A stretch of DNA of 64,000 nt from Streptomyces sp. HUAS ZL42 (GCF_040782645.1 NZ_CP160403.1:3720001-3784000); one strand, 5' to 3'. Shown: positions 26,701 through 35,748, counted from the stretch's first letter. A program made the numbers and translations. Notes: a model not told the origin generated them from the sequence alone.

Positions 26701-26960
26701 GTGCGCAGCGCCTCGCGGATGGGCAGCAGGGGCTCCGCCGACCGGCCGATGCACTGCGCGGGCAGCACCGTCATGCGCTGGAGGCCGCACCACTGCGCGA
26801 ACGCGCCGACGACGCGGGTCTTGCCGACGCCCCGCGGGCCGACGACGGTCACGAGCCGCCCGGACCTGGTGACCATCACCTCGTGCGCCGTGCTTTGCAG
26901 CCGGCGCAGCTCCGCATCGCGGTTGATCAGCGGCACGGTGGCCGGATCCAGGAGGGTCAT
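23781..26960 (-). CDS. AAA/STAND-type ATPase-TPR protein with C-terminal ADP-ribosylglycohydrolase domain
   Basis: This 1059-residue protein is the first gene of a three-gene operon. An AAA_16/STAND-like ATPase (about 12-330) has Walker A GPRGVGKT (41-48) and Walker B LLLLIEDAH (156-164). A helical TPR-like array follows (about 380-740). The C-terminal domain (about 763-1059) is an ADP-ribosylglycohydrolase with GDAYGLPWEG, the metal-binding SDDTA (808-812) and GGDTDTVAALVGGLLG (from 1002), so its two-metal site looks intact. N-terminal ATPase plus TPR resembles LuxR-type LAL or STAND switches, but there is no HTH and the enzyme sits where an effector would. ATG 26960 is chosen from the conserved start of the ATPase domain; its ribosome-binding site is weak. 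Confidence 0.82.
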   Translation of the reverse strand: MTLLDPATVPLINRDAELRRLQSTAHEVMVTRSGRLVTVVGPRGVGKTRVVGAFAQWCGLQRMTVLPAQCIGRSAEPLLPIREALRTVLGNSTQTVRGALRRSAPDLLDGVPLIGRFLSGFGRELSAGPQVGGDNPRGLYDVLSSLVVKLGSRDGLLLLIEDAHVADPDTLSFLTYLLNKGRDCPVLIVLTLPAEESANPAIAEYLAEWDEKGAETFPVGPLESAHVGAYLSAVLGAGAVDASTVDFMVGFTGGNPLLLCESVRRITTADGGVAPLTGGPRAIPERIRRLLQRRLQRLDEQTRAFVDVAAVVGQTSHELTPILRVLGADDATGLVILDRACVSGVLSEDDDGRILFTSELLHMVTYAQLRANQRRALHLGAGEWFDAQQEFSQAAHHYEQAGDWQRMLPAAFLAAKSAEHVGLYRAALGWYRRIQPHADPAELFPRLANAMLVVGDWGDAERLLDALPSDDPANLMLRSRLCFVRGDITGAARHATRALGTGAAEDIEALICLANINLYGGDFTTAHEYADRALRTARDAGSVNDQARCHIVRGACLLYKGDPAAAERSFQDGIWLLDASPLGGRSIGARSALLGNRGFVEEIRHAFDEARASHGEALRLRREVADAVGVLESTLAVGRVALGQGDLGAAEEYLMSAQRLAEDLGEELQLAKTVHARGQLAARTGDIDTACALVSDARARFARCGTPYDIAYTHLSLARILHGRRQRESVQYAALGRAAVERKGFTLLRQLYPEFEPPLAERIHAGLLAYAGGDAYGLPWEGRPPGEVRTDQLEHIPATELWASGATSDDTALTLLVAGHLADARGLGEPLRFLETLAGQSPPVPGLGPSTRRAIAHFAATGAADDSGSDTNGAPMRALPVGWAVPLPDDARRREWTLALTRMTHTGPNALTAACVMSACAAWALEGAPPDVLLRVAVDEAAATGPGTAVAAAVTEVSRGEWTAPAGGITLDPAETVAAVLHCCRNADGDLAAALRLAVGLGGDTDTVAALVGGLLGCGLSPAAVEERLGWLGRVSVPPRGRLTELAGALAEIRLGSDG

Positions 26961-27197
26961 GACGCGGCCACCCGCGCAGCCACTGCCTCCAAACGCGGAG
27001 CCGGCGGCGACTGCCCTCGGGATCTGCAGCAGCGCACGCCGAAGCCATGACCAGACATTTTTCTCTCCCCCGGACCGGACCACAACTGGGAGTCATGGTG
27101 GGGTCACCTGCTGCTCACCCGCAATGGGTGGCGCAACGGGCGACCGGAAAGAGTCTGCCGGTGTGGCTGAGAGGGTCCGCCGGGACAGGCCGATCCG

Positions 27198-28286
<1,089 letters not shown>

Positions 28287-28474
28287 GTTGCGACTTCCCG
28301 TACGTGAGGATGAGGACTGGGGGGACTGGGCCGGCGGCCCGGTCCTTCTTGGTGGTGCGCGGGCCGATCCACCAGTCTACGGCGTGCGGGCCGGCGCCCC
28401 GGCTACGAGTCGAACGCTTGGCCAAGCTCTGCCCCCCGGCGTGTCTGAGCGGCGATTGCGCACATTAACCGACC

Positions 28475-28489
28475 TAAGTTGGTCCGGTG
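28475..28489 (+). promoter_or_regulatory. Probable -10 hexamer for a leaderless transcript
   Basis: TAAGTT (28475-28480) is followed after six bases by the GTG start at 28487, with no ribosome-binding site between them. This matches the TANNNT -10 element and spacing seen in actinobacterial leaderless mRNAs. No good -35 hexamer is seen. Confidence 0.45.
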
Positions 28490-29152
28490 GAGCAACACAG
28501 GTCGCGCCCCCCGCAGAACGGAACCCGACGCGGCACTCCGCCGCCCGTGCCGCCGCAGGCGGGACGGGACAGGGCGGGCGGCGGTCCGGCGAGAAGTGGT
28601 GCGGGCGGCAGTCCGGGGCGGGGTGACGCGGGCGGTGGTTCCGCCCGGCCGGTTCGGCCCGCGCCGTCCGCCCGCCCCGGTCCGCAGGCGCGCGGTGGGG
28701 CCCAGCAGCGCCGTCCCGCCCCGGTACGACGGCCCGCCCCGCCGGTGGTGCAGGCGCTGCGGCGGCTGCCGAACCCCCGGCTCACCGGGCTCGGCGGCGG
28801 GTTGTTCTGCGGGGCGGTGATGTTCGTGATCGGCTGTCTCGACCAGCTGCTGTTCGGGGCGTCGCTGACGGTGTACGGGGTGCTGTTCCTGCCGGTGTGC
28901 GTGCTGACCGCCGTGTGGATCCGGCGGGGAGATCTGGTGACCGCGCCGGTCGTCGTGCCGATCGCCTTCGCCGTGGGACTGCTGGCTGTGGCCGACGGCG
29001 GGACCGGGGGCCGGCTGATGGGACTCGTCACCGCCCTGGCCACGCAGGCGGGGTGGCTCTACGGCGGGACGCTGATCGCCGGTCTGATCGCGACGGTGCG
29101 GAAGGTCCGGTTGATGAACCGCCGACGTCCGGGGAACCGCCCGCCCGTGTGA
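28487..29152 (+). CDS. Membrane protein of the DUF6542 type
   Basis: This 221-residue protein has an N-terminal Pro/Gly/Arg-rich disordered region (about 1-95) and then a compact membrane domain of about 110 residues with four hydrophobic helices (about 103-122, 127-146, 152-168, 178-196) ending in a basic tail. The C-terminal layout fits DUF6542, a domain common in Streptomyces with unknown function. The GTG start at 28487 lacks a Shine-Dalgarno sequence but has a -10-like hexamer six bases upstream, so the mRNA is probably leaderless. It is divergent from ychF and converges on ppgK, with 12 bases between the stops. Confidence 0.75.
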   Translation: MEQHRSRPPQNGTRRGTPPPVPPQAGRDRAGGGPARSGAGGSPGRGDAGGGSARPVRPAPSARPGPQARGGAQQRRPAPVRRPAPPVVQALRRLPNPRLTGLGGGLFCGAVMFVIGCLDQLLFGASLTVYGVLFLPVCVLTAVWIRRGDLVTAPVVVPIAFAVGLLAVADGGTGGRLMGLVTALATQAGWLYGGTLIAGLIATVRKVRLMNRRRPGNRPPV

Positions 29153-29164
29153 TCCCAGGGAGGT

Positions 29165-29911
29165 CTAGCCGTCCTTCGCCGCCCGCATCGCCGCCCCCAC
29201 GATCCCCGCGTTGTTCTGCAACTGCGCGGGGACGATCTCCGCCCTGATGCCCTCGATGAAGTGCAGGAACTTCTCTGACTTGCGGCTGACTCCGCCACCG
29301 ATGATGAACAGCTCGGGTGAGAACAGCATCTCCACGTGGGCGAGGTACTTCTGGACGCGGTGCGCCCATTGCGTCCACGTGAGCTCGTGGTCGTCCTTGG
29401 CCTTGCTGGAGGCGCGCTTCTCCGCGTCGTGGCCGTGCAGTTCGAGGTGGCCGAGCTCGGTGTTGGGGACCAGGACGCCGTCGACGAACACGGCGCTGCC
29501 GATGCCGGTGCCGAAGGTGAGCAGGACGACCGTGCCGCGACGGCCCATTCCCGCGCCGAAGGCCACCTCCGCGACGCCCGCCGCGTCCGCGTCGTTGACC
29601 ACCGTCACCGGGAGGCCGCCGAGGCGCTCGCCGAACAACGCGCGCGCGTCCGTGTCGATCCAGCGGCTGTCGACGTTGGCGGCCGTACGGATCGTGGACC
29701 CTCCGGTGACCACGCCCGGGAACGTGAGGCCGACCGGTCCCGTCCAGCCGAAGTGGTCGACGACCTGCTTCACGCCGTCGGCCACTGCGTCGGGGGTCGC
29801 CGGTTGCGGGGTGAGCACCTTGAAGCGCTCCTCCGCCAGGTCGCCCCGGTCCAGGTCCACAGGGGCGCCCTTGATCCCGGATCCACCGATGTCCACGCCG
29901 AAGATCTGCAT
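29165..29911 (-). CDS. ppgK: Polyphosphate glucokinase
   Basis: This 248-residue ROK-fold kinase matches the actinobacterial polyphosphate glucokinase form: phosphate-1 motif [10 protein letters not shown] (6-15), the substrate loop [15 protein letters not shown] with the catalytic Asp, the adenosine/polyP region [11 protein letters not shown] and [11 protein letters not shown]. It phosphorylates glucose to glucose-6-phosphate with polyphosphate (or ATP), feeding glycolysis. The zinc-binding Cys cluster of regulatory ROK proteins is absent, as expected for this subfamily. It lies 29 bases downstream of ispH on the same strand. Confidence 0.95.
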   Translation of the reverse strand: MQIFGVDIGGSGIKGAPVDLDRGDLAEERFKVLTPQPATPDAVADGVKQVVDHFGWTGPVGLTFPGVVTGGSTIRTAANVDSRWIDTDARALFGERLGGLPVTVVNDADAAGVAEVAFGAGMGRRGTVVLLTFGTGIGSAVFVDGVLVPNTELGHLELHGHDAEKRASSKAKDDHELTWTQWAHRVQKYLAHVEMLFSPELFIIGGGVSRKSEKFLHFIEGIRAEIVPAQLQNNAGIVGAAMRAAKDG

Positions 29912-29940
29912 GGCCCTACGTTACGACGGGCGACGGACGG

Positions 29941-30957
29941 TCACTCACCCGAGGTGTCCGCCGTACCGGCCCCGCCGCGCTCGGCGACCAGGGCCGCCGC
30001 CTCCTCGCGCAGATCGCGGCGCAGCTCCTTCGGCAGGGAGAAGGTGATGGACTCCTCGGCCGCCTTGACGAGCTCCACGTCCGCGTAGCCACGCCGGGCG
30101 AGCCACTCCAGGACCTGCTCGACCAGCACCTCCGGCACCGACGCGCCCGAGGTGACGCCGACCGTCGTCACGCCCGCCAGCCAGGCCTCGTCGATCTCGT
30201 CGGCGAAGTCCACGAGGTACGCGTCGCGCGCGCCGGCCAGCTTGGCCACCTCGACGAGCCGCTTGGAGTTGGAGGAGTTGCGGGAGCCGACCACGAGGAC
30301 GAGCTCGGCCTCCGCGCCCATCTGCTTGACGGCGAGCTGGCGGTTCTGCGTGGCGTAGCAGATGTCGTCGCTCGGCGGGGAGACGAGCTGCGGGAACTTC
30401 TCCTGCAGCGCGTCGACGGTCTCCATGGTCTCGTCGACGGAGAGGGTGGTCTGCGAGAGCCAGACGACCTTCGAGGGGTCGCGGACCTCGACCTTCGCGA
30501 CGTCCTTGGGGCCGTCGACGAGCTGGATGTGGTCCGGGGCCTCGCCGGAGGTGCCGATGACCTCCTCGTGGCCCTCGTGCCCGATCAGGAGGATGTCGTA
30601 GTCCTCCTTGGCGAAGCGGACGGCTTCCTTGTGGACCTTGGTGACCAGCGGGCACGTCGCGTCAATGGTGGCGAGGCGCCCCTGCCTGGCCTCCTCGTGG
30701 ACGACGGGGGCCACGCCGTGCGCCGAGAACATGACGATGTTCCCCGGCGGAACCTCCTCCGTCCGTTCGACGAAGACGGCGCCCTTCTTCTCCAGGGTCT
30801 GCACGACGTACTTGTTGTGGACGATCTCGTGCCGGACGTAGATCGGGGCCCCGTACTGCTCCAGGGCCTTCTCGACGGCGATCACGGCGCGGTCCACACC
30901 CGCGCAGTAGCCCCGGGGAGCGGCGAGCAGGACACGGCGGCCAGGCGAAGCAGTCAT
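29941..30957 (-). CDS. ispH: 4-Hydroxy-3-methylbut-2-enyl diphosphate reductase
   Basis: IspH (LytB) performs the last step of the MEP pathway, reducing HMBPP to IPP and DMAPP with a [4Fe-4S] cluster. The three cluster cysteines are C18 ([11 protein letters not shown]), C102 ([13 protein letters not shown]) and C200 ([11 protein letters not shown]). Other family motifs are [40 protein letters not shown] and [10 protein letters not shown]. About 338 residues is normal. ATG 30957 is preferred (GGGG upstream); an in-frame ATG three codons earlier is possible. It diverges from xseA with about 95 bases between them. The IPP supplied feeds polyprenyl carriers such as the product of the isoprenyl transferase at 55.4 kb. 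Confidence 0.98.
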   Translation of the reverse strand: MTASPGRRVLLAAPRGYCAGVDRAVIAVEKALEQYGAPIYVRHEIVHNKYVVQTLEKKGAVFVERTEEVPPGNIVMFSAHGVAPVVHEEARQGRLATIDATCPLVTKVHKEAVRFAKEDYDILLIGHEGHEEVIGTSGEAPDHIQLVDGPKDVAKVEVRDPSKVVWLSQTTLSVDETMETVDALQEKFPQLVSPPSDDICYATQNRQLAVKQMGAEAELVLVVGSRNSSNSKRLVEVAKLAGARDAYLVDFADEIDEAWLAGVTTVGVTSGASVPEVLVEQVLEWLARRGYADVELVKAAEESITFSLPKELRRDLREEAAALVAERGGAGTADTSGE

Positions 30958-31052
30958 GCACCCCATCGTACGGCCGGGTTCGTGGCCCTCTCCCTACCCG
31001 CCCCGCCCCTGGACGCGGCGGGATTGTCGGTCGTGGCCGTTACGCTCGCCGC

Positions 31053-32261
31053 ATGGCTGTGAACACGTCCCCCGAGACCCCCCTCCCCGTCGGCGAGGTC
31101 TCCCGGCTCATCGGGGGGTGGATCGACCGGCTCGGGGCGGTGTGGGTCGAGGGGCAGATCACTCAGTTGTCGCGGCGGCCGGGTGCGGGCGTCGTGTTTC
31201 TGACGTTGCGTGATCCCTCGTACGACATCTCCGTGAGCGTCACCTGTTACCGGCAGGTGTTCGACGCCGTCGCCGATGTGGTCGGGGAGGGCGCCCGGGT
31301 CGTCGTGCTCGCCAAGCCCGAGTGGTATGCGCCGCGCGGGCAGTTGTCGCTGCGGGCCGCCGAGATAAGGCCCGTGGGGGTCGGGGAACTGCTCGCGCGG
31401 CTGGAGCAGTTGAAGAAGGCCCTCGCGGGCGAGGGGCTCTTCGCTCCCGAGCGGAAGCTGCCGCTGCCTTTTCTTCCCCAGCTCATCGGGCTCGTCTGCG
31501 GGCGGGCGTCCGCCGCCGAGCGGGACGTCCTGGAAAACGCCCGGCACCGCTGGCCCGCCGTCCGCTTCGAGGTGCGCAACGTCGCCGTGCAGGGCGTGCA
31601 CGCAGTGCCGCAGGTCGTGCAGGCGGTGAAGGAGCTCGACCAGCTCGACGAGGTCGACGTGATCATCGTCGCCCGCGGGGGCGGCAGCGTCGAGGACCTG
31701 CTGCCCTTCTCCGACGAGCAGCTCGTGCGGGCGGTCGCCGCGTGCCGTACGCCGGTGGTGTCCGCCATCGGGCACGAGCCCGACAATCCGCTCCTGGACC
31801 ACGTGGCCGACCTGCGGGCCTCCACCCCGACCGACGCCGCCAAGAAGGTCGTACCGGATGTCGGGGAGGAGCTCGAGCGGGTACGCCAGTTGCGGGACCG
31901 GGCCCGGCGATGCGTCACGGCCTTCGTCGAGCGGGAGGAGCGGGGGCTCGCCCAGGCGCTCGCGCGGCCCTCGATAGAGGATCCGCACCGGATGATCGAC
32001 GAGCGGGCCGACCATGTGGCGTCGCTGGTCGACCGGACGCGGCGATGCCTCGGTCATCACCTCGACCGCGCGGACTCCGAGCTGACGCACACGCACGCGC
32101 GCGTGGTGGCCCTCTCCCCCGCCGCGACCCTGAAGCGGGGGTACGCGGTGCTGCAGAAGGCCGACGGGCACGTGGTCCGGGCTCCGGACGAGGTGACGGC
32201 GGACGAGGCGCTGCGCGCGCGGGTCGCCGAGGGTGAGTTCACGGTACGGGTCGACAGCTAG
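31053..32261 (+). CDS. xseA: Exodeoxyribonuclease VII large subunit
   Basis: This 402-residue catalytic subunit of ExoVII degrades single-stranded DNA from both ends. It has an N-terminal OB-fold (about 10-110: [20 protein letters not shown]), a catalytic domain with [17 protein letters not shown] (IVARGGGS) and [20 protein letters not shown] plus STPTDAAK, a coiled-coil arm (about 270-350), and the C-terminal LKRGYAVL segment. All standard motifs are present. The small-subunit gene starts 23 bases downstream. Confidence 0.97.
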   Translation: MAVNTSPETPLPVGEVSRLIGGWIDRLGAVWVEGQITQLSRRPGAGVVFLTLRDPSYDISVSVTCYRQVFDAVADVVGEGARVVVLAKPEWYAPRGQLSLRAAEIRPVGVGELLARLEQLKKALAGEGLFAPERKLPLPFLPQLIGLVCGRASAAERDVLENARHRWPAVRFEVRNVAVQGVHAVPQVVQAVKELDQLDEVDVIIVARGGGSVEDLLPFSDEQLVRAVAACRTPVVSAIGHEPDNPLLDHVADLRASTPTDAAKKVVPDVGEELERVRQLRDRARRCVTAFVEREERGLAQALARPSIEDPHRMIDERADHVASLVDRTRRCLGHHLDRADSELTHTHARVVALSPAATLKRGYAVLQKADGHVVRAPDEVTADEALRARVAEGEFTVRVDS

Positions 32262-32284
32262 AGACAGACGGAAATGGTGGGTTG

Positions 32285-32530
32285 ATGGCCGGCAGGGCTG
32301 AGGAAGCGCTCGGGTACGAGCAGGCGCGCGACGAGCTGATCGAGGTCGTGCGGCGCCTGGAGGCGGGGGGTACGACGCTGGAGGAGTCCCTCGCCCTCTG
32401 GGAGCGGGGCGAGGAGCTGGCCAAGGTGTGCCGGCGGTGGCTCGAGGGGGCGCGGGCCCGGCTGGATGCGGCACTGGCCGAGGAGGAGGCGGAGTCCTCG
32501 GCCGACGGTGCGGCCGAGGACTCCGAGTAA
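32285..32530 (+). CDS. xseB: Exodeoxyribonuclease VII small subunit
   Basis: This 81-residue helical-hairpin subunit binds the coiled-coil arm of XseA. It shows the family core [36 protein letters not shown] and [12 protein letters not shown], then an acidic Glu/Ser/Ala tail. ATG 32285 is taken; the preceding in-frame TTG adds one residue. It is the last gene of the xseAB operon, followed by a run of three hairpins before the convergent DUF4245 gene. Confidence 0.96.
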   Translation: MAGRAEEALGYEQARDELIEVVRRLEAGGTTLEESLALWERGEELAKVCRRWLEGARARLDAALAEEEAESSADGAAEDSE

Positions 32531-32537
32531 CGGCGAG

Positions 32538-32558
32538 CGCCCCCATCAATGTGGGGCG
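32538..32558. repeat. Short hairpin after xseB
   Basis: CGCCCC at 32538-32543 pairs with GGGGCG at 32553-32558 across a 9-base loop, starting 8 bases after the xseB stop. It is the first of three successive hairpins. Confidence 0.5.
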
Positions 32559-32597
32559 GATCAATACGAGGGGCACCATGCCTCTCGTATTGATCCG
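32557..32597. repeat. Long 19-bp hairpin between xseB and the DUF4245 gene
   Basis: CGGATCAATACGAGGGGCA, a 3-base loop CCA, and TGCCTCTCGTATTGATCCG form a 19-bp stem with one G/T position (a G-U wobble in RNA read on this strand). It is unusually long and AT-rich for this genome and is not followed by a T-run. It may be a processing or terminator element, or a small mobile-repeat remnant. Confidence 0.7.
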
Positions 32598-32638
32598 ACG
32601 ATCTGGTCGTCACGACCGTCTGACCGGCTCGGGCACGT

Positions 32639-32670
32639 GCAGAGGCCCCCGGCACGCCGGGGGCCTCTGC
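32639..32670. terminator. Bidirectional terminator between xseB and the DUF4245 gene
   Basis: GCAGAGGCCCCCGGC and its exact complement GCCGGGGGCCTCTGC flank a 2-base centre, giving a 15-bp GC-rich stem 11 bases from the end of the convergent gene. No U-tract is present, as is usual in Streptomyces. Position and symmetry suit termination from both sides. Confidence 0.8.
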
Positions 32671-32681
32671 ACGTTCGCTGT

Positions 32682-33206
32682 TCACGCCGTCTTCAGCGCC
32701 TGGGCCATCTTCGTCAGCTGGTCGAACGACCCCGTGCCCGCCACCACCGTCGTCGAGCCGTCGGTGTTCAGGAGCACCAGCGCGTCGTAGCGGCCGCCGG
32801 TGTACCGCGTCCACGTGCGGCCGCCGATCTCCTCGGTTACCTTCGTCTCCTTGGCGCCCTGGCTCGCCTCGTCGATGAACGTGGACCGCTTCTGAGTGGA
32901 CTGCTCGATCGCCACGTATTCACCGTCGGGCGCGTGGAAGCCGAGATGCCAGGCGTCGAACTTGTCGCCCTGGAAGCGGACGGAGGTCGCCTTCCAGCCG
33001 CCGGGCAGGCCCTCGGGGGCGGCCACCGGGTACGACGCCGCGCGGCGCGCCGTGGCGAGCTCGACACCGTAGTCGACCCGTTGGATGTCGGGAGCGTGAT
33101 CGTCGTGCGGGATGAAGAGGTAGATGAAACCCGCCGCGACCATGATCAGTCCCAGGGAGAGGACCATGTCCCGGATCGTCTTCTGCTTGCCGTTCGAACC
33201 TGCCAC
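32682..33206 (-). CDS. DUF4245 family membrane-anchored protein
   Basis: This 174-residue protein has a short cytoplasmic N-terminus, one membrane span (about 14-32, [18 protein letters not shown]) and an extracytoplasmic domain of about 140 residues with [20 protein letters not shown] and [13 protein letters not shown], characteristic of actinobacterial DUF4245 proteins. The function is unknown. In S. coelicolor a gene of this kind lies in the same place between xseB and glpX. It is convergent with xseB and divergent from glpX; the 126-base gap to glpX holds both promoters. Confidence 0.88.
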   Translation of the reverse strand: MAGSNGKQKTIRDMVLSLGLIMVAAGFIYLFIPHDDHAPDIQRVDYGVELATARRAASYPVAAPEGLPGGWKATSVRFQGDKFDAWHLGFHAPDGEYVAIEQSTQKRSTFIDEASQGAKETKVTEEIGGRTWTRYTGGRYDALVLLNTDGSTTVVAGTGSFDQLTKMAQALKTA

Positions 33207-33332
33207 GCCCCTATCGTCGCAGGTGCCCCGGTCCGCTCATCCGTGGGGCCCCCTGCTCATTTTGTCTGGTCAACGATAGAGTCGGCCCAACACCCTCATC
33301 CGGCCGTCGTCGTATCAGAAAGGTGCGCTCCG

Positions 33333-34367
33333 ATGACCGAGAATCATCACTTGCCGTCCGAGCTCGAAGTCCCCCGCGAAGCCCCCGACCGCAACCTCGC
33401 CCTGGAACTCGTCCGGGTCACCGAAGCAGCCGCGATGGCCGCCGGCCGCTGGGTCGGGCGCGGCGACAAGAACGGCGCCGACGGCGCCGCGGTGCGCGCC
33501 ATGCGAACCCTCGTCCACACCGTCTCGATGAACGGCATCGTCGTCATCGGCGAGGGCGAGAAGGACGAAGCGCCGATGCTCTTCAACGGGGAGCGGGTCG
33601 GCGACGGGACCGGCCCGGAGTGCGACATCGCCGTCGACCCGATCGACGGTACGACGCTGACCGCCAAGGGCATGCCCAACGCGATCGCCGTCCTCGCGGC
33701 CGCCGACCGCGGGTCGATGTTCGACCCCTCCGCCGTCTTCTACATGGACAAGCTGGTCACCGGCCCCGAGGCCGCGGACTTCGTCGACATCGACGCGCCC
33801 GTGTCCGTGAACATCCGGCGGGTCGCCAAGGCCAAGCGGTCCACGCCCGAGGACGTCACCGTGGTGATCCTCGACCGGCCGCGGCACGAAGGCATCATCA
33901 AGGAGATCCGCGAGGCCGGCGCGCGCATCAAGCTGATCTCCGACGGCGACGTCGCCGGATCCATCTACGCGCTGCGCGAGGGCACCGGCGTCGACATGCT
34001 GCTGGGCATCGGCGGCACCCCCGAGGGCATCATCTCGGCCTGCGCCGTGAAGTGTCTGGGCGGGACCATCCAGGGCAAGCTGTGGCCCAAGGACGACGAG
34101 GAGCGGCAGCGGGCTCTCGACGCGGGGCACGATCTGGACCGTGTACTGACCACCGACGACCTGGTCTCCGGCGACAACGTGTTCTTCGTCGCGACCGGCA
34201 TCACCGACGGGGAGCTGCTGCGCGGCGTGCGCTACCGGTCCGAGACGGCCACGACCGACTCGATCGTCATGCGGTCGAAGTCGGGGACGGTGCGGCGGAT
34301 CAACTCGGAGCACAGGCTCAGCAAGCTGCGGGCCTACAGCGCGATCGACTTCGATCGGGCGAAGTAG
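33333..34367 (+). CDS. glpX: Fructose-1,6-bisphosphatase, class II
   Basis: This 344-residue GlpX-type phosphatase converts fructose-1,6-bisphosphate to fructose-6-phosphate in gluconeogenesis; in actinomycetes it is the usual FBPase. The lithium-sensitive phosphatase metal motifs are seen as [10 protein letters not shown] (73-82) and DPIDGTT (102-108), with [30 protein letters not shown] and a C-terminal [14 protein letters not shown] 33333 has AAAGGTG upstream, which decides the start against a longer open frame. It is followed by a dispersed repeat and a strong hairpin before the convergent wbl gene. Confidence 0.97.
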   Translation: MTENHHLPSELEVPREAPDRNLALELVRVTEAAAMAAGRWVGRGDKNGADGAAVRAMRTLVHTVSMNGIVVIGEGEKDEAPMLFNGERVGDGTGPECDIAVDPIDGTTLTAKGMPNAIAVLAAADRGSMFDPSAVFYMDKLVTGPEAADFVDIDAPVSVNIRRVAKAKRSTPEDVTVVILDRPRHEGIIKEIREAGARIKLISDGDVAGSIYALREGTGVDMLLGIGGTPEGIISACAVKCLGGTIQGKLWPKDDEERQRALDAGHDLDRVLTTDDLVSGDNVFFVATGITDGELLRGVRYRSETATTDSIVMRSKSGTVRRINSEHRLSKLRAYSAIDFDRAK

Positions 34368-34372
34368 TTACG

Positions 34373-34490
34373 CGGGGCAGGGGGGACTGCGGACCGTAGG
34401 CGACTGCGGGTCGCCGTGGCGACTCGCGCCCACGCGGCGGAGCCGCATGGCGAAACAGCCCCGCGCCCCTGGGGAGCCGCAGTGCCGCGC
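34373..34490. repeat. GC-rich dispersed intergenic repeat
   Basis: The stretch with CTGCGGGTCGCCGTGGCGAC, GCCCACGCGGCGGAGCCGCA and CAGCCCCGCGCCCCTGGGGA resembles a very frequent intergenic sequence family in Streptomyces chromosomes. It lies in the tail-to-tail gap after glpX. I recognise it from memory only; no second copy is present in this window. Confidence 0.5.
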
Positions 34491-34506
34491 CCCAGTGGGT
34501 GCACGA

Positions 34507-34554
34507 CGTTCAATGGGGGCGCCCCCGGTGCGGAGGGGGCGCCCCCATTGACGT
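34507..34554. terminator. Bidirectional terminator between glpX and the wbl gene
   Basis: CAATGGGGGCGCCCCC (34511-34526) and its exact complement GGGGGCGCCCCCATTG (34535-34550) enclose an 8-base loop, and the stem extends outward through ACGT/ACGT with one bulged T. It sits between two convergent genes, 8 bases from the wbl stop. Confidence 0.85.
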
Positions 34555-34562
34555 GAGGACGG

Positions 34563-34937
34563 CTAGCCCGCTGCCGCTATGCGGCTCGGCCTGGCCGCCT
34601 TCTTCAGTTCCATCTCGCGGCGGCGGCGGCGCGCCAGGACCACGCGGCGTTCGGCGGCGGTGAGGCCGCCCCAGACGCCGTACGGCTCGGGCTGGAGCAG
34701 TGCGTGCTCGCGGCACTCGACCATCACGGGACAGCGGGCGCAGACCCGCTTGGCCGCCTCCTCGCGGGAGAGCCGGGCAGCGGTGGGCTCCTTGGAGGGT
34801 GCGAAGAACAGGCCGGCCTCGTCGCGCCGGCACACCGCCTCGGTGTGCCAGGGGGCGTCTTGGTCCCTGTCCCGCACTGGCACCCGCTGGGCCGGAACGG
34901 CAGCTACCTGCAGGGACGAATGCGGCGGTTGCAGCAC
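34563..34937 (-). CDS. WhiB-family iron-sulfur regulator
   Basis: This 124-residue Wbl protein has the four [4Fe-4S] cysteines C36, C66, C69 and C75 (C-X29-C-X2-C-X5-C), the GVWGG turn (87-91) and a basic C-terminal tail (ARRRRREMELKK) for DNA contact. Wbl proteins bind sigma factors and respond to redox or nitric oxide. Neighbourhood (glpX on one side, DUF1707 and fumB on the other) and length agree with the S. coelicolor gene I remember as wblI (SCO5046), but I leave the symbol open. The N-terminal 30 residues are longer than in WblE-type members. It is convergent with glpX. Confidence 0.95.
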   Translation of the reverse strand: MLQPPHSSLQVAAVPAQRVPVRDRDQDAPWHTEAVCRRDEAGLFFAPSKEPTAARLSREEAAKRVCARCPVMVECREHALLQPEPYGVWGGLTAAERRVVLARRRRREMELKKAARPSRIAAAG

Positions 34938-35052
34938 GGTCTACTCCTGACGACGGCTTCGCGAGCGAGAGACGATGCAGCAAGGCCTACCCGCTGTGCG
35001 CGCGCCTATGCACTGAGTTCCGAACCGCTGGTTTTCCTGGAATTCACAACCG

Positions 35053-35748
35053 TCAACGGTCGAGATGCTTGTGCAAATGCCTGTCGACCTTGCGCTGCAC
35101 GCGATCGAGGATGTCCGCGACGAGCTTGCCCCGCTTCGGCCTGCCCTCGATGCTGCCCAGGATCGCCCAGCCGTCCAGGTAGATCACGGGGGCATCCGGC
35201 TCGGCGGCATCCAGCGTGTCCACTTCGAAACTGCCGAGCACGCCGCCGCCGGTGCCGCGCAGCGAGACGTTCTCCGGGACACGGACCTCGACGCTGCCGA
35301 AGAGCGAGATCGCCTTGATCACGACCTGCTGGTACTCGAAGAGCGCCTCGCTGAGGTCGATCTCGACGCTGCCGAAGATCGCGTAGGCGTGGATACGGCG
35401 TCCGGCCCGCCAGCGGCCCTTGCGGACGGCGCTGCTGAAGATCGCCACCACGTTGTCGTCGGGGTCGACCGGGATCGCGCCGGCGGTGGGGCGGCTGGGG
35501 GCGGAGGCGGGAGAGGCGCGACGCTCGTGGGCGGCGGGCAGGTCCCGTATGAAGACCTCCAGTTCGCCCACCGTCTTGGCGGCCAGCACGCCCTCCACGC
35601 GCTCGGCGTGCTCCTCGGCGGTCAGGCGGCCCTCGGCGAGGGCGTCTCGCAGGATGTCGGCGATGCGGTCACGGTCGGCGTCCGAGGCGCGGAGTTCGGC
35701 TGCGCGCGGGGCCGTGCTCCCCTGTGGGGCGTGCTTCTGAAGGTCCAC
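35053..35748 (-). CDS. DUF1707 protein with LiaF-like C-terminal domain
   Basis: This 231-residue protein begins with a DUF1707/SHOCT-like helix pair (about 15-70: ELRASDADRDRIADILRDAL, GRLTAEEHAERVEGVLAAKT). After a Pro/Ala linker comes a beta-rich region with repeated IFGSVEIDL, LFGSVEVRVP and LGSFEVDTL strands resembling the LiaF/YvqF C-terminal domain linked to cell-envelope stress. It lacks membrane spans. GTG 35748 is taken since the DUF1707 domain follows closely; GTG 35769 is an alternative. It is divergent from fumB, and the upstream region contains an ATCGCGAT palindrome. Confidence 0.82.
   Translation of the reverse strand: MDLQKHAPQGSTAPRAAELRASDADRDRIADILRDALAEGRLTAEEHAERVEGVLAAKTVGELEVFIRDLPAAHERRASPASAPSRPTAGAIPVDPDDNVVAIFSSAVRKGRWRAGRRIHAYAIFGSVEIDLSEALFEYQQVVIKAISLFGSVEVRVPENVSLRGTGGGVLGSFEVDTLDAAEPDAPVIYLDGWAILGSIEGRPKRGKLVADILDRVQRKVDRHLHKHLDR

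Noticed and set aside
25918..27096. Alternative minus-strand frame over the ATPase part of the glycohydrolase gene
   Set aside because: It begins upstream with a tempting GGGGGAGAG but lacks domains, while the chosen frame carries Walker A, Walker B and the glycohydrolase motifs.
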